Below, in pieces: positions 14,124-26,134 of a stretch of 64,000 bases of DNA. The notes under the pieces were generated by a model that made no database searches, had not been told where the DNA came from, and saw only the letters and a program-made list of their open reading frames with translations. This DNA comes from Cryptomeria japonica (taxonomy: Eukaryota; Streptophyta; Pinopsida; Cupressales; Cupressaceae), in NCBI RefSeq assembly GCF_030272615.1, contig NC_081405.1, forward strand, positions 612,656,920 through 612,720,919, given 5' to 3'. The position numbers and the translations under genes were made by a program. Numbering within the stretch: the first letter of the stretch is position 1; every line of letters starts with the position of its first letter.

Positions 14124-17044
14124 GGCGACATGGATCCATCACATATCACAGACAGGGATGTAGGTTGCAACACTTCTACCGAGAAGGTAAACCTCATTGT
14201 AATTGTACAAATTAGATAGAAGCAAACTGTTCCATTATTATGTTCTTTTTTTTAGTGATTTAGACTAATTCTATAATTGCTAATGATATTCTTGACACTG
14301 ACAGATGTTCAGGGAAAGGGAAAGGGATTTTCAGTACTTGAGCACCTCTCTAGGGATGTGGAATCAATAGGGTTAAGCAATGATGACCCTGAAGATTCCA
14401 CACACCCTATGGAATTCATAAAAAAGTCTCCTAGAAAAATTACTAAAGAGATTGTTGCTTTGGCACAAGTGAATCCTATTACTGATGAGATATGAGAGAG
14501 GGTGGAATTATTGATTCGGACAGTAGAAAACTTGCAAGTAAGCAGTAATGAAAGCTTTAATTATAACAAAAGTTCAATAATGGTTTATATTTTATTCTCT
14601 TTTATGTCATTAACTAAAATATGTACGTATTTTTTTACAGCAATTTATCTGCCCTCATGAAAGTCATTGTCATGATCAGGGTGTTGCAGGTTCTTCAAGT
14701 GATGACAATTTTCTTATATTATCACTTGCTTGGCTTATCACTCTGAGTACCCAAAACACATCATACTTGATACTGTCAATTTTCAAAATAAAGGTTCATC
14801 CTTGTTTACAATTCTTGCACTTTTCATATATTTAATGTATTATTCTTTAGGTTCTATCAATGTTCCTGTGCAAATGTCATCGCCGCCTCATCAGAGGTTA
14901 CCCTCACCTGTATTGTCGACTGCAATGTCGGCAACATGTAGCATGCAGACATCCTCTACTACACGTCATATTGGCCCACCCACTGTTGGTAGATCCCTCT
15001 TTTTCTCCATCTTTTGTCATGTGTTTATTTCCCTTCAAGCGTTCTTTCTTGAATTCTAATGCCATTTCATAGTGGATTCATTTTTTGCAGGAGGAGATGC
15101 ACATGAGGATGTGCCAGAGGCGACTACTGCTGATAACATACCATCATTTCCTGGATCTTCTCATATTACTAGTACGGGAACGTTGCAAGCCACATTGGTG
15201 GTGAGCGACGAAGAAATGATTCCCTTAAAGATACAAAAGGTTCCAAGTACTTTAAAATTATTATTATATATACTCTAATTGTAATTTACTTTATGATCAC
15301 TCATTTTGGACTAATGATCCCATGAATTTTTTATAGGCAATGATATTTTCTATAAACATCTTAGTGACATTGCATTGCAGATATTTGGGCCCACCATACG
15401 TAAAAGGTGGTACATCATATGTGAACTAACCCTAATCCGCTATTTTGATTTCATATCATTGCTAGAATAGTTTTCCTTTGATCCATTTCTTGAAGTGTAA
15501 TAAATGTAGCTTCAGTTCATTTCTGAATCTAACAGGTTTGTTTTTGCGTTAAAAGGTGGAATGACCAAGCAAAAAGGTTAAAAGATGAATTGACAAACCA
15601 AATGGTGGAGTGGTTTGGAAATGACACCTTTAACAAAACCAAGCTCCTTGAAAAAGTTGGCACATATCTAAAGTATGTGAGGGACCAATACAGGACCCAT
15701 TTAGAGAGGAACCTAAAGTACGAGCGTCCCCCCATGATTCCAGAGAGGGAGTGGAAGGACCTAATTTTGGATGCCAAGGAGAGAATTAAAGGGAAAAAAG
15801 GAAATACACCACCAAACGCCAGAAGAAGGTACGAGATACTATTAAGAATGTAATTATGTACTAATTAATTACTCTTTATATTTATATAATCTAACATATT
15901 TCAAACTTTTTATAGACTGAGTGACACGTCAAAGGCAACCAAGGCAAGAAAAGAAAAGCATGGGCAACACAAACTCGGCTCTGGTGGTTATATGAAACTT
16001 GTTGCACGAATTGTAAGTATCTCATGTAAATGAAATATTGCATCAAAATATTAATAAATTGCAAACGTTTTTTTTTATCAAACAATGCAAGAAAAATTCA
16101 TGGTACCAAGCAAAAATGTAGGGCTCTGAATTCAATAGAGCGCCCATAGAAGATGACAAGAGAATTGCCTACCAACAAGGCTATTCAGCCGTGGTAGATC
16201 GGCTACGAGAATTGAGTGGGCATACACAACATTCGAGTGCATCTGTCACATAGGTAAATATGCTAAATGGAAATTGTTTCAAATTGAATACTTTACCAAT
16301 AATCTAATTGATGTTGAGTTCCAACATAAAGTGACTATATTTGTTTTAAATAAGTAAGCAATGATAACAATGTGCATGACATTGGAATGCAGCCTGCTAA
16401 TCATGAAACACCACCTGCACATGAAGGTTTGGATGTGCATACCAGTAGTGGAGGTATTCATTTTCTATTCAAATTTATTTATTTAGCTATTAATACAATT
16501 AAACATCTTAATTTGTAATTAGAGTAGTAATTAATGTAACCTTTTTTGTTAATATTTAAGAGCATGTAGTCGGTGGTGACCAAGTGGAGCATGATCTGGG
16601 TACACAACATCAGGAATGTGATGTTCCCCACTCAGGTAAAGAGGACCACTATTATTCCTTTAAACAAATATAATTGCAATTGGTGTTTAGCATTAATGTA
16701 ACCTTTAGTATTTCAACTCCAGATGATCTAGAGGGTATTCAGCATGTTGAGGTTGAGGCTACACAAAATGATGTGGCCCCATCAGGTAAAGAGCGTAATA
16801 GTTATGTTCTCTAAATTAATGAAATACTTGTAACAATGATTTTTTTTTTTTTGAATTTAACCCATTTCTTTGTTATTGCAGAGGACCCCCCTTTGCTTTA
16901 GTGTCCTCTTCCTCAGTATAGGACTAGGCATACATCGAGATCACGAGCAGTTGGCGAAACATCTACAAAGGGGGGAAATGATGAAGAAACTGATGTTCCA
17001 CTTAGTCTTTTCATAGCTTCAAATAAAAAACAAAAAAAGAAATG
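14124..17044 (+). pseudogene. TNPA-like gene with plant Transposase_24 domain
   Basis: Small exons can be followed by their splice sites: 14124-14186; about 14305-14537 (KSPRKITKEIVALAQVNP, one TGA at about 14,493); about 15,092-15,238; the core at about 15,535-15,828, 15,916-16,012 and 16,092-16,253; then short exons to 17,044. The core reads WNDQAKRLKDELTNQMVEWF, PPMIPEREWKDL, TKARKEKHGQHKLGSGGY and RIAYQQGYSAVVDRLREL, matching the plant Transposase_24 (Ptta/En/Spm) family. In CACTA elements the TNPA-type product binds subterminal repeats. The C-terminus is basic, with a KKQKKK end. Nonsense codons (TAG in the 16.1-kb exon and near 16,899) indicate decay. Exon boundaries beyond the core are provisional. 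Confidence 0.7.
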
Positions 17045-17084
17045 ATTGTAATCTAACTTATTTGATAATGACTGATTTTTATGT

Positions 17085-17270
17085 GTTAGTGAATGTAATT
17101 ATGTGCTAATTAATGGTTATGAATGATATGTGAATTAATATTGATGAATGTTGCGTGTTAATTAATGTTAATCAATGTTATGTGTTAATGAACGTTATGT
17201 GATATTAATGAATGAATGCTATATTTTATTAATGGTAGAGAGAATGAATGAATGAATGTTATAAGATGTT
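17085..17270. repeat. AT-rich tandem repeats downstream of the TNPA-like gene
   Basis: Irregular repetition of TTAATGAATG/TTAATTAATG/GTTATGTG units after the last transposase exon. Position and composition would suit a subterminal repeat block of a CACTA element, but no terminus was found next to it. Confidence 0.5.
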
Positions 17271-19560
17271 AACGGGGAATTTAGAGTGATGTTAGGGGGG
17301 GGAGGGGCCAAATGAGCTTCCACCTTCATGTGGTTGGCCCTGTTAAGTAGAGAATATTAAACTATTCTCAAAACCAAGCGAAGCTCAACAAGATAACACA
17401 CTTTTCAATATTTTATTATGTTGCACAGTTAATCTTATTGAATAATGTATATTGAATCTTAATTGCAAGGTCCAACAGAGCCAACACGAACAACAACACC
17501 ACAAGTTGTTGGGTATAATGAACTCCCATATTGTCTTGTCTGTACACGAACAATATGAGTTGCTTCTAGTGTTGATATCCAAGGCGGGACTGCAAAAGTT
17601 ATGAATATGCCTCATCCTTGTAAGTTTTTTTATTACTTGTAATTTTCTTTAGCATTTTGTTACTTCATGAATGAGATGTTTTCAGATGTCTATTCCATGA
17701 AAACCTCTCTATTGTATGCTTCATGATCTCGCTTCTGATTCAACTCTTTATATGTCCTAAAATTGTATGAGCCTAATAGCTTCTACTCTTGTTGATAGTT
17801 TGGTGGCTCTGAACAATGGCTCCTTTGAAGAAGCATGATCCTTGTAATTTTGGCCTTCCATGATGTGAAAAAGAGGTTATGTTATGAATAATGGTCCAGA
17901 TGATTTAGATATTTCTTATCATGTTGAGTATGAGTAAATTTGGGCTTCCTTGGCTATGGTCACTATTTTGTACTAACTATTGTCATATAGTGTGATTTGA
18001 GAATGGACTTCAAGTAATCATGAGGGTGGAAACAATATTCAAGTGTAAGGGGGTATGCAGCCTTGACCAAGGGATAAACAAGCAAAGAGGTATGTTGAGT
18101 GCATATACACATTTTATGTTTCCATAATATAAGTAAGATATCAAACATGTAACTTAGATTGATTTGCAATTTCATTCATAAATATTACATCTTCCTTGCA
18201 ATTTCATTCTTGGTATCTCTATCAATCATGTTGCTAAATGAAAATCCTAAACCTCTCTCATTGATGCATGGACATATAGAACGTTGTTGTTTCTACACAA
18301 AGGATTGTAGGAATTGCTTTCAAAAACTATCAAAAAATTGTTAAACCTTAATAGTCCAAGAATCCCTAAATTCATTGGTGAGAGACCTTCTCAAGTGAAA
18401 AATTCTAGTGAAGGTTGTGTAAAATTATTTTGAGAATGTATGGCAGTGCATGAAGGTTGTATAATAGTGTTGGGAGAATTGACAGATGATTGACAACAAT
18501 GACTGTGACAGCCAGGTCACTTAGGACAATCGGCAAGATATGATTTGTTTCCACATATTAGGGCCTCCAAACCCCTTTAAAAGTTTCCAAGGATCACTAC
18601 AACCCTCTCTCATATGTCCACCACATAATAAGATTATTCATTTCATCATACTCCCAAAAACCCAGTCTTCATTTGTTCACTAGGACAGCCACACACTATC
18701 TAGGGACAGTCATAAAGTTCTTGATGATTTGCCCTACCCAAGGGCCACAATATCTTGTAAAGGGTCTGCACTAACCCTCTGCACCCCTCACTACCTTCTT
18801 CCAAACACCAAGGGGTTCTATCTTGCACTTACAACTTCAAATCTGCCCTCGATGCTACACTAGGTCTGATACATGACCAATATCATACCAACAGTCACCA
18901 TTTGCATGTGCCAATGAATCTTGGAGACCTACAAAGCATGAAAACATGAAAGATAATACCAATATACATGTTCTTTTGCTTTGGAGAATATGAAATGTTG
19001 GTAATCACAATGTACACAGATTGGTTTTAGTAGTAAATCCATAGAAGTAACCTTTCAAAGTAGTGCAGTTTCATTGTAGTCTAGTATGGCAATGTGAAAA
19101 TCACAACCTGTATGTTTCCTACAAAACCTCAAAAGCATAAGTTATTACATTCAGATATTTGAAAGTTGAAAAGCCAGAAAGTGAAAACTTATGTAATAGT
19201 TGTGTAGTTCTGTGAATTTGTGTTTCAAGCTTGGGGAAGCATGTTGAAGTTACTTTCAGATACTACACGTGTATTCTTTATGTATGCCTTTACTATGATA
19301 CCACAACTAGTTCCTTATTTGAACAAAAGTTTGTTTAATCTTAAGGAAATGAATATGAACTATATGAGAGGGCATTTGTTGTTTTCTTTACTGTATTTCT
19401 AAGAAATATTTTTACTAGTATTTGTATGCTACTATTGCTTTGGAGGGGTCCTCATTGTATAGTTTCATTTGGAACTAGATTAGATTTGCTTTGGTCTTTT
19501 TGTAATACTCAGATTTTGGGTGAGTATATACTATATAGACAGTGTATTAAGAGTTAGAGA
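17271..19560. other. no recognisable gene
   Basis: Mixed sequence with short open stretches only. A G-rich run sits at 17,297-17,307. Nothing matches a family I know. The right end of the CACTA relic probably lies in the first part of this interval. Confidence 0.4.
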
Positions 19561-19631
19561 CCATTTCATTCTTAGATGCTTTTAAACAAGTTTTATGGGG
19601 GTTGAAGAGTTAGAGAGGAAGAGGCACATTT

Positions 19632-20215
19632 AGGTGTTATAATTGTAATGAACTAGGGCACCCATCATTCAAATGTCCTAAATGGAGTGAAGATAGGAAT
19701 GATAGGAGGGTAAACTTGACACAAGAAGACACAAAAGGAGAAGAACAAGAACCTATATTGGCATTTACAGAGGAAGAAGAATTATTACTCATGGGGAAAG
19801 TACAACCATCATAGGAAGAGAGGATCTTTGAGACAAATTGTCTAATCCATGGCAAGGTATGCAATTTGATTGTTGATTCGGGGGCTTGTCACAATTTGGT
19901 TGCTTATGAAGTAGTCAAAAAGTTGAATTTACAAACCCTTGCACATCTTAAGCCATATTTTGCTACATGGGTTAGTGAAGGTCAGAATATGTTGGTAAAG
20001 GATCAAGTAGTCATAAATTTCTCCATTGGTAAGTATGTTGATAGCATTTTATGTGATGTCATGGATATGAGTTGTGGTCATTTAATTTTGGGCATACCTT
20101 GGCAATATTCTAGAAGAATTATACATGATGGTTACACAAACACCTATTTGGTTCATAAGGGTAAGATAACACCTATTTGGTTCATAAGGGTAAGATGGCA
20201 ATATCAATTTGAAGG
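19632..20215 (+). pseudogene. Ty3/gypsy zinc knuckle and aspartic protease fragment
   Basis: One frame reads a CCHC knuckle (CYNCNELGHPSFKC, 19,635-19,676), an acidic linker, then after a TAG at about 19,812 a retropepsin domain. The domain has LIVDSGACHNLV (D-S-G active site, about 19,867), VVKKLNLQT, a flap-like segment and the C-terminal HLILGIPWQ motif, then HDGYTNTYLVHKGKI. The order knuckle-protease is that of plant gypsy polyproteins, in a different lineage from the relic at 1-1440. It ends at a 29-bp tandem duplication (about 20,142-20,199), after which the gypsy reading is lost. Reverse transcriptase and integrase are absent. Confidence 0.85.
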
Positions 20216-20589
20216 TATGAGGTTCCCAACCCCAAAAGCCCTAAATTCTTCACTCAAACCCCTAAAAACAAGGGTTTCTCCAATCTCACACTTCCACACA
20301 CTTCTAGAATCAATTGGTTGTTGTCTCACCTTTAGATATCCAACATACAACTATACAAATCATAAGATATACCCCTCCAATGGGTATATCTCTCCAACCT
20401 TCACCCTGCCTAGCCTCTTCACTAGGCTTTCCCAAAAAGAGATCACCGTAAATTTGTCAACCTTCCCTTCATTTAAACCAAGTAAACCTTTATGTATATG
20501 TATATTCATATGCATATGCATGTGAAAATGCATATATGCATATGGATATGTATATGTATATGATCTTTTATGAATATAGAAAGCTTACT

Positions 20590-20905
20590 ATTATATATAC
20601 TAATTCAATAATCCAACAATTTTATTTTGATAAGTAATTCATTCCTTTAAATATTATTAACAACCAAAGGGTTGTAGTTCAATCAATCGAGCATAATTGG
20701 TGTAGGTGATGGTGTGTTTCTTAATTATACCATCCATAAAAGGCTTATACTATTATATATATTAAAAATCAATAATTCAACAATTCTATTTTGAAAAGTA
20801 CTCCCTTAATTTAAAAATTATTAACAATCAAATGGTTGTACTTAAATCAGTTGAGCATAATTGGTGAGGGTGGTGATATTGTTCTTGATTATACCATCCA
20901 CAAAA
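20590..20905. repeat. two-copy tandem repeat of about 155 bp
   Basis: Copy 1 (about 20,590-20,748) and copy 2 (about 20,749-20,905) share TACTATTATATATA at the start, a GGTTGTA...GAGCATAATTGGTG segment in the middle and ATTATACCATCCA at the end, with scattered substitutions. They lie directly left of the fold-back element. Confidence 0.75.
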
Positions 20906-20914
20906 TGCTCAAAA

Positions 20915-21193
20915 TTAAATGAAAATCTTTTACTCAAATACATCGTCGGTGGAAAGCTCAAAATGTCATTTTCATACATAAGAAAGACATACTCAATTGG
21001 GCACAATCACCAAGAGAACGGTAACAAATGTTTTTGAGATCATTGTCCTAATTGTGGTGTGGTCACCAAGAGATCACCGTAAATTTGTCAACCTTTCCTT
21101 CATTTAAACCAAGTAAACCTTTATGTCTATATATATACATATGCATATGCATATGGATATGTATATGCATATGCATATGCATATGCATATGTG

Positions 21194-21233
<40 letters not shown>

Positions 21234-21757
21234 ATCTTTTATGAATATAGAAAGCTTACTATTATATATACTAATGAATACACAAAACTATATACATATG
21301 CATATAAATATACATATACATATACATATGCATATGCATGTGCATATGTATGCATATCCATATGCATATACATAAAGGTTTACTTGGTTTAAATTAAGGA
21401 AAGGTTGACAAATTTACGGTGATCTCTTGGTGACCACACCACAATTAGGACAATGATCTTTAATGAATACACAAAAATATATACATATGCATATAAATAT
21501 ACATATACATATACATATGCATATGCATATCCATATGCATATACATAAAGGTTTACTTGGTTTAAATGAAGGAAAGGTTGACAAATTTACGGTGATCTCT
21601 TGGTGACCACACCACAATTAGGATGATAATCTCAAACACACTTTTTACCATTCTCTTGGTGATTGTGCCCAATTGTGTATGTCTTGCTTATGTATGAAAA
21701 TGGCATTTTGCAGCTTTCCACCGATGATGTATTTGAGATGTCTTTCATTTAGATATG
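20915..21757. repeat. fold-back element: about 200-bp inverted arms around an ATATGC microsatellite core
   Basis: The left arm (about 20,915-21,127) and right arm (about 21,543-21,757) are inverted copies. The outer parts hold CTCAAATACATC against GATGTATTTGAG, and the inner parts hold AGATCACCGTAAATTTGTCA against its complement. Between them are ATATGCATATGC-type microsatellite stretches (21,130-21,232, 21,294-21,373, 21,480-21,543) and a second inverted copy of the inner-arm segment (21,369-21,455). A further direct copy of the segment lies outside at about 20,438-20,496. No transposase is encoded. A fold-back or MITE-like non-autonomous element is the likeliest reading. I could not define a target-site duplication. 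Confidence 0.75.
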
Positions 21758-21939
21758 GCATGAGCTTAGTCCTAGAGTGAGACTAGGGAGTTGGACCATC
21801 TCAACCATGGTGTGCCTAATCATATTAGCTTGAAACCAGTGCGCCTCATATTAGCCTCAAACATATGCCCCCTATTGGTAGGTGGTGGGGATAGAATATC
21901 ATTCGCTATACTAATCAATGATTGGATAATAATTTTTTT

Positions 21940-22440
21940 TTTGATAAAAATATTATCATCGTCAGAATTACGATGAATACAAAGCTTTTCACCAGCGATG
22001 AAATCATCGGACATACAACATTCTTGTCAGTGAAAAGGTTCTGGAGTCATCGCACTTCCGACTCAAACTACACAAACATTCGACGAGGATGTTGTACGTG
22101 CGACAGAACTTCGTAGTCAGACAATCATTGATGCCTCTGAATGGACTGACGACACAAGCATCAGACAAACAACATCACCATTGGTGCGAAGTTCCAAATT
22201 GTCATCGACTTTACGACGAACTCTACAAAAGCATCTGATGGGGATGCTGCATGTCCGATGACTTTTTTGACCATAAGAGCGATCATGCCCCTCATCGACA
22301 GAGTCCATGGGATTGTCATATTTTTGACGGTCAGAGGCATCATCAAAAAATCCGACGATGAGTTTTTGAGGGCTACTTTTGTCGGCACTCCAATGAAAAT
22401 TAGTCACAATTCTGACAATCGACCGTCAGAAATTAGCTCT
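21940..22440. repeat. CpG-richer block with direct and inverted subrepeats
   Basis: GC and CpG content rise clearly above the surroundings. Related 32-35-bp units lie at about 22,076-22,107 and 22,230-22,264 (GAGGATGTTGTACGTGCGAC against GGGGATGCTGCATGTCCGAT). CATCGGACAT at about 22,004 pairs with ATGTCCGATG at about 22,252, and GATGCCTCTGA at about 22,131 pairs with TCAGAGGCATC at about 22,332. This resembles subterminal sequence of plant DNA transposons, but no termini or coding sequence identify a family. Confidence 0.45.
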
Positions 22441-22559
22441 GAATGTACTAGTGCCAGTCTCCCCCAAACTCAACCTCCTGCCTCTCTTGCTCGATGTCTC
22501 TACCCTCACCATCGAGGTCAATCCTCATCATCCTCAACCACCTCTAAGGGAGGTATGGG

Positions 22560-23680
22560 CTCCCTAGGATTTTTCAATCATGGAAACAGACGCTCTTCTA
22601 GATACTGGGGATATTCTGGACTCATGACCCCATCTAATATACCTAGAGCCATATCCCAAACTAAATACGGGAGTGCATAAAACTCTTCTCTGGCTCTCAA
22701 AATCCAAAGAAGGACCCCAATCTACTTTGTCCTTGTGCATTCTGGCATATGTGGCAAAACCCTAAGGCATACCTTGGGTTCGCCCATTTTGACTCCACAC
22801 ACAAGTCAAGATGAACCTCTCAATAATATAGGGTGTATGGTCAATCAAATATCTAGCTTGACAAAGCCATGGTACCTCTAAAACATCCTCCTACCAAACC
22901 TTGCAATCAAGATAGGGTCTCCATGTCACACTGACTAGATCATCTTAGGCTTGCTTCCAATACTCTATTTTCCCTAACATTGGTTGGGAAACTACACCAT
23001 TGTATGCATGAATATAAGCCTACCCTGGTGCTCGCGCTTGAACTACAATTGGTCGTGTCACCGCTATGTGCTCCCAAGCCCATATATATAATAAGATGAC
23101 TCCCATAGATAAACTAGCAGCCTTGTCATAGACCACCTAATGCAAATCATGATAAAGGTGGGCCAATATATAGATCCCCCAAGCATATCGAGTACCACAT
23201 GTCACCATGCTCTCCATAATCTGACCCCACCTCACCACAAATCTATGAGATATCCTATCCAGACATAGGAAACCTCCTACCAAACCAGCCAAGATAGAAG
23301 GAAAAGGTTGGTAGAGCTCCACCATATACTCCCAAAGGATATCCAACCCCTTAATCTCCTCATCTCCAAATATCCTCTGCAAGGCATATGTCCCCCCATC
23401 TCATGATGATTGTACTAAACCAACTCTCTAATCAATGGGATGGGAAGAATCCTATATACATCCTCAGGTGTCATCGTCGTCTCTCCAATGGGCAAGTGGA
23501 ATGTGTTGCAATCGCTATTCCACCTCTCAACCAAAGTCATTAGCAATCCTATGTTCCTCCAATACTTGGGCATGAATAAAATGTGTGATAGTCTGCAAGA
23601 GTCAATAATGGCTCTATATGCATCAGTGAGATCTTCTCTCATTGAAAAGGTCTTCGGGAATCACTCTTGATACATCAACA
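22560..23680 (-). pseudogene. plant mobile domain (PMD) pseudogene
   Basis: Read right to left. About 23,642-23,415 has CRLSHILFMPKYWRNIGLL, LVERWNSDCNTFHLPIGETT and MTPEDVYRILPIPL. After a one-base frameshift near 23,400, about 23,390-22,800 continues with ALQRIFGDEEIKGLD, ILAGLVGGFLCLDRI, GTRYAWGIYILAHLYHDL, LLYIWAWEHIAVTRP, WRPYLDCKVW and ARYLIDHTPYIIERF. These are the hallmark blocks of the PMD family (aminotransferase-like plant mobile domain), found in MAIN/MAIL host genes and in Mutator-like and gypsy elements. Stops (TAG, TAG, TAA, TAG) interrupt one continuous frame, most explicable from CAG or CAA. Nothing nearby shows whether the source was host gene or transposon. Confidence 0.8.
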
Positions 23681-23689
23681 CACCTAAAT

Positions 23690-24290
23690 CCTCCTACGAC
23701 ACGATATCAACAAAATGTCATTTATCTATCAAATTTATTGATCACATCAATCAATTATCTTATCAGCTCACTTCAGATCTTAATCAATCTCTTTGAGCAC
23801 TTATCAGTGACGCTCATCAATCATGAGGTCACGCAAGCAATCAAAATCTATCAAATCATCAATCCTTAAGTTTATATCATTGATGCTCATCAATCATGAG
23901 GTCAATAAAACTCAATCTATCATTTTATCAAGTGAAAACATCAAAGCAATTAAGAAACTAACATTTTCATCAATCAAAATTTTAAAAAAATAATAATAAT
24001 AACTCTTTGTTTTAAATGCGCCACAATAGTTTTTATATGTGCTAAGATGGAATTTAAAACAGCTAGAACATTTATCAAATGTGCTACATAAATCATCAAA
24101 AGCGCTACAATCTATCATATGCGTTAAAATCCAACCCATATCTAAAACAAGAAAAGCCTAAATCAAATGTGCTATAGTACAAATCAAAAATTATAAAATG
24201 CTCATAAAAAATGCTATGATAAAAATCAAATGCTACGATAAAAACGATCAAAAGCGCTACAAAAATTCAAATGTTCTAAAAGAAGTAAAA
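23690..24290. repeat. AT-rich sequence with degenerate GCGCTACAA-type short repeats
   Basis: Between about 24,010 and 24,290 a 9-12-bp motif recurs in degenerate form (GCGCCACAA, GTGCTACAT, GCGCTACAA, GTGCTATAG, ATGCTACGA, GCGCTACAA), each preceded by an A/T-rich stretch such as AAATCAAA. The left part holds repeated CTCATCAATCATGAGGTCA segments (about 23,814 and 23,887). No gene is seen. Confidence 0.5.
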
Positions 24291-26134
24291 AACCTAAAAA
24301 CCTGTAGAATTTTTTTTCAAAATCGAAAATATCGCTCAAAAATAAAAATAAAAAAATCAATCACAAGTGGTTAAAAATCGACTTACTAGACGTCCATACG
24401 CAGGTCGCTAAAATAGACGAACCCTCTCAAATTAGTGAGTGTGGTAAGGTGGCACCATTTTCTCCAAGCTCTTCTCTCAAAATGCTCTATTCACTACAAA
24501 CCAAATGTGCAAATGAGGTGAAGAGTTGACCCCAAGGGCTTATATACCTAGTGGAGATGTAAGAGGGGTGTGCAACAATGAGGAATGTGTGGGGCATGCA
24601 TGTGTGGTGTGCTCAGATGAATTTTCACATAATCACATTATTATATCGAGAAATCAAATTTCAAAAAAAATCAAGAATATTAAAAAATTAAAAAAAAATC
24701 GAGAAATTTTAAAAATTCAAAAAAAAAATTGAAACATTTTAAAAATTCAAAATCGTAAAAATTCAAAAAAAAATCTCAATTGATCTCATGAGGGGGCATC
24801 TGCAATCAAAAATTGAAATTTTCGTCCAGGGCAATCAAAACAAATTTTTCTTTGAAACAACGTGTCAAAAAGGGCATAATGTATACACTTAAAAATTGGT
24901 TTGAGAAAATTAATTAAATACATGTTATTTAATTAATGTCTAATGTCTAATTCCTCTATCTATATATAAATTCTTTAATTTATTTATATGATTCATGACA
25001 TTTATTCTTCCTATTCTAAATCATTTCCACATCATCTAACCAACTTGTCATATCATGCCACATCAACATGTGTCTCACAAATTAAATATTCTTAAATATT
25101 TAATTAATCAATTGTCTTCAAAGAATTCAACAAACTAAAAGGGACACATGGCATTTGCAACAATCTGAGAAATTAAATATTCCAAACTATTTTAATTATT
25201 CAAATATCTTCAACAAATTAACAACCAATTAAGGACACTTGGCATTCTTATTTCTTCTCCATCTTCCACATTTCATTTGTTTCCCCTTAAGGAAACAAGA
25301 TCCACTTTTCTCTCTAACTTCTCTAGCCCTTCATTTCCTCATATTGAATCTTGGTTGTCCATCTTTGCCACCTAGGACATGAGCCTTCGAAAATCTATAA
25401 ATAAGCCCTCATTGGCACAAATCAAGAGCTAGGTAGAGTTAAGAAGAATTTTAGGAAGAAGGGATCATTTTAGCAATTAAGCATGTTAGCAATCCTTTAG
25501 CATTTTCATTCTCATAGCATTATCATTAGCCTAAATCAATATAGAAGCAATTTTACATCATGTAGATCTTAATTTACATATCATCTAGCTCATCATCATA
25601 TAGTGTAGGAAGGATGTCCTCGCATTTGAATATAATCTCATTCTATAGGTTGTCATTCTGAAAGTCATGTGTATAAAATATGAGAGCAAAAATGACTTGA
25701 AGAATCCTTAGATATAGAGGACACTAGGACACTCTTAAGAAGGGTGAATTTGAATTTCATTTTCTTAATTTGCTTTCAACATATAATCTCATTGATGTGT
25801 TTTAGGATTTTATTTGATTGACACATAATTTTGCACAAAAGTTCTATATCAGCATTGAACTTATCATGGCAAGTGGATGCAAGCATGTAGATATGACAAA
25901 ACCTAGATGACTCGCATACCATTTGCAAGGAGTGATACGAAAAACTACAAACAATAATCAAATGATAAAAATATTGATCCATCCTTGCTTCTCTAATCAC
26001 TTGTGGATATCCTCAAGTAGCATAGAATCATGATACAAGATAAATAAGTTAAAATATAGGACTAGCTAGACCAAATGAGTCAACAACCATTTAAATTTTC
26101 TTGCCAAAGTTAAGTGGTCTTAGTAATATGATTA
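24291..26134. other. A-rich low-complexity sequence and possible LTR remnant
   Basis: 24,300-24,780 is dominated by A-rich runs of the AAAAATTC type. 24,900-25,560 contains duplicated ACACATGGCATT/ACACTTGGCATT segments, a TATA motif and a downstream leader-like stretch. That composition is common for plant LTRs, but no second copy exists in this window. No coding sequence is recognised. Confidence 0.35.
25396..25403 (+). promoter_or_regulatory. possible TATA box (TATAAATA)
   Basis: TATAAATA followed about 40 bp later by an AG-rich leader, in sequence that looks like an old LTR. The call rests only on the motif and its setting. Confidence 0.3.

Noticed and set aside
20655-20700. tRNA-like A box (GGTTGTAGTTCAATCAATCGAGC) suggesting a SINE or tRNA gene
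   Set aside because: No B box or cloverleaf follows, and the sequence is part of a tandem repeat without a poly-A or SINE tail.
24900-25640. Complete LTR or solo LTR around the TATAAATA at 25,396
   Set aside because: Composition is LTR-like, but no TG...CA ends with site duplication and no partner copy could be found.
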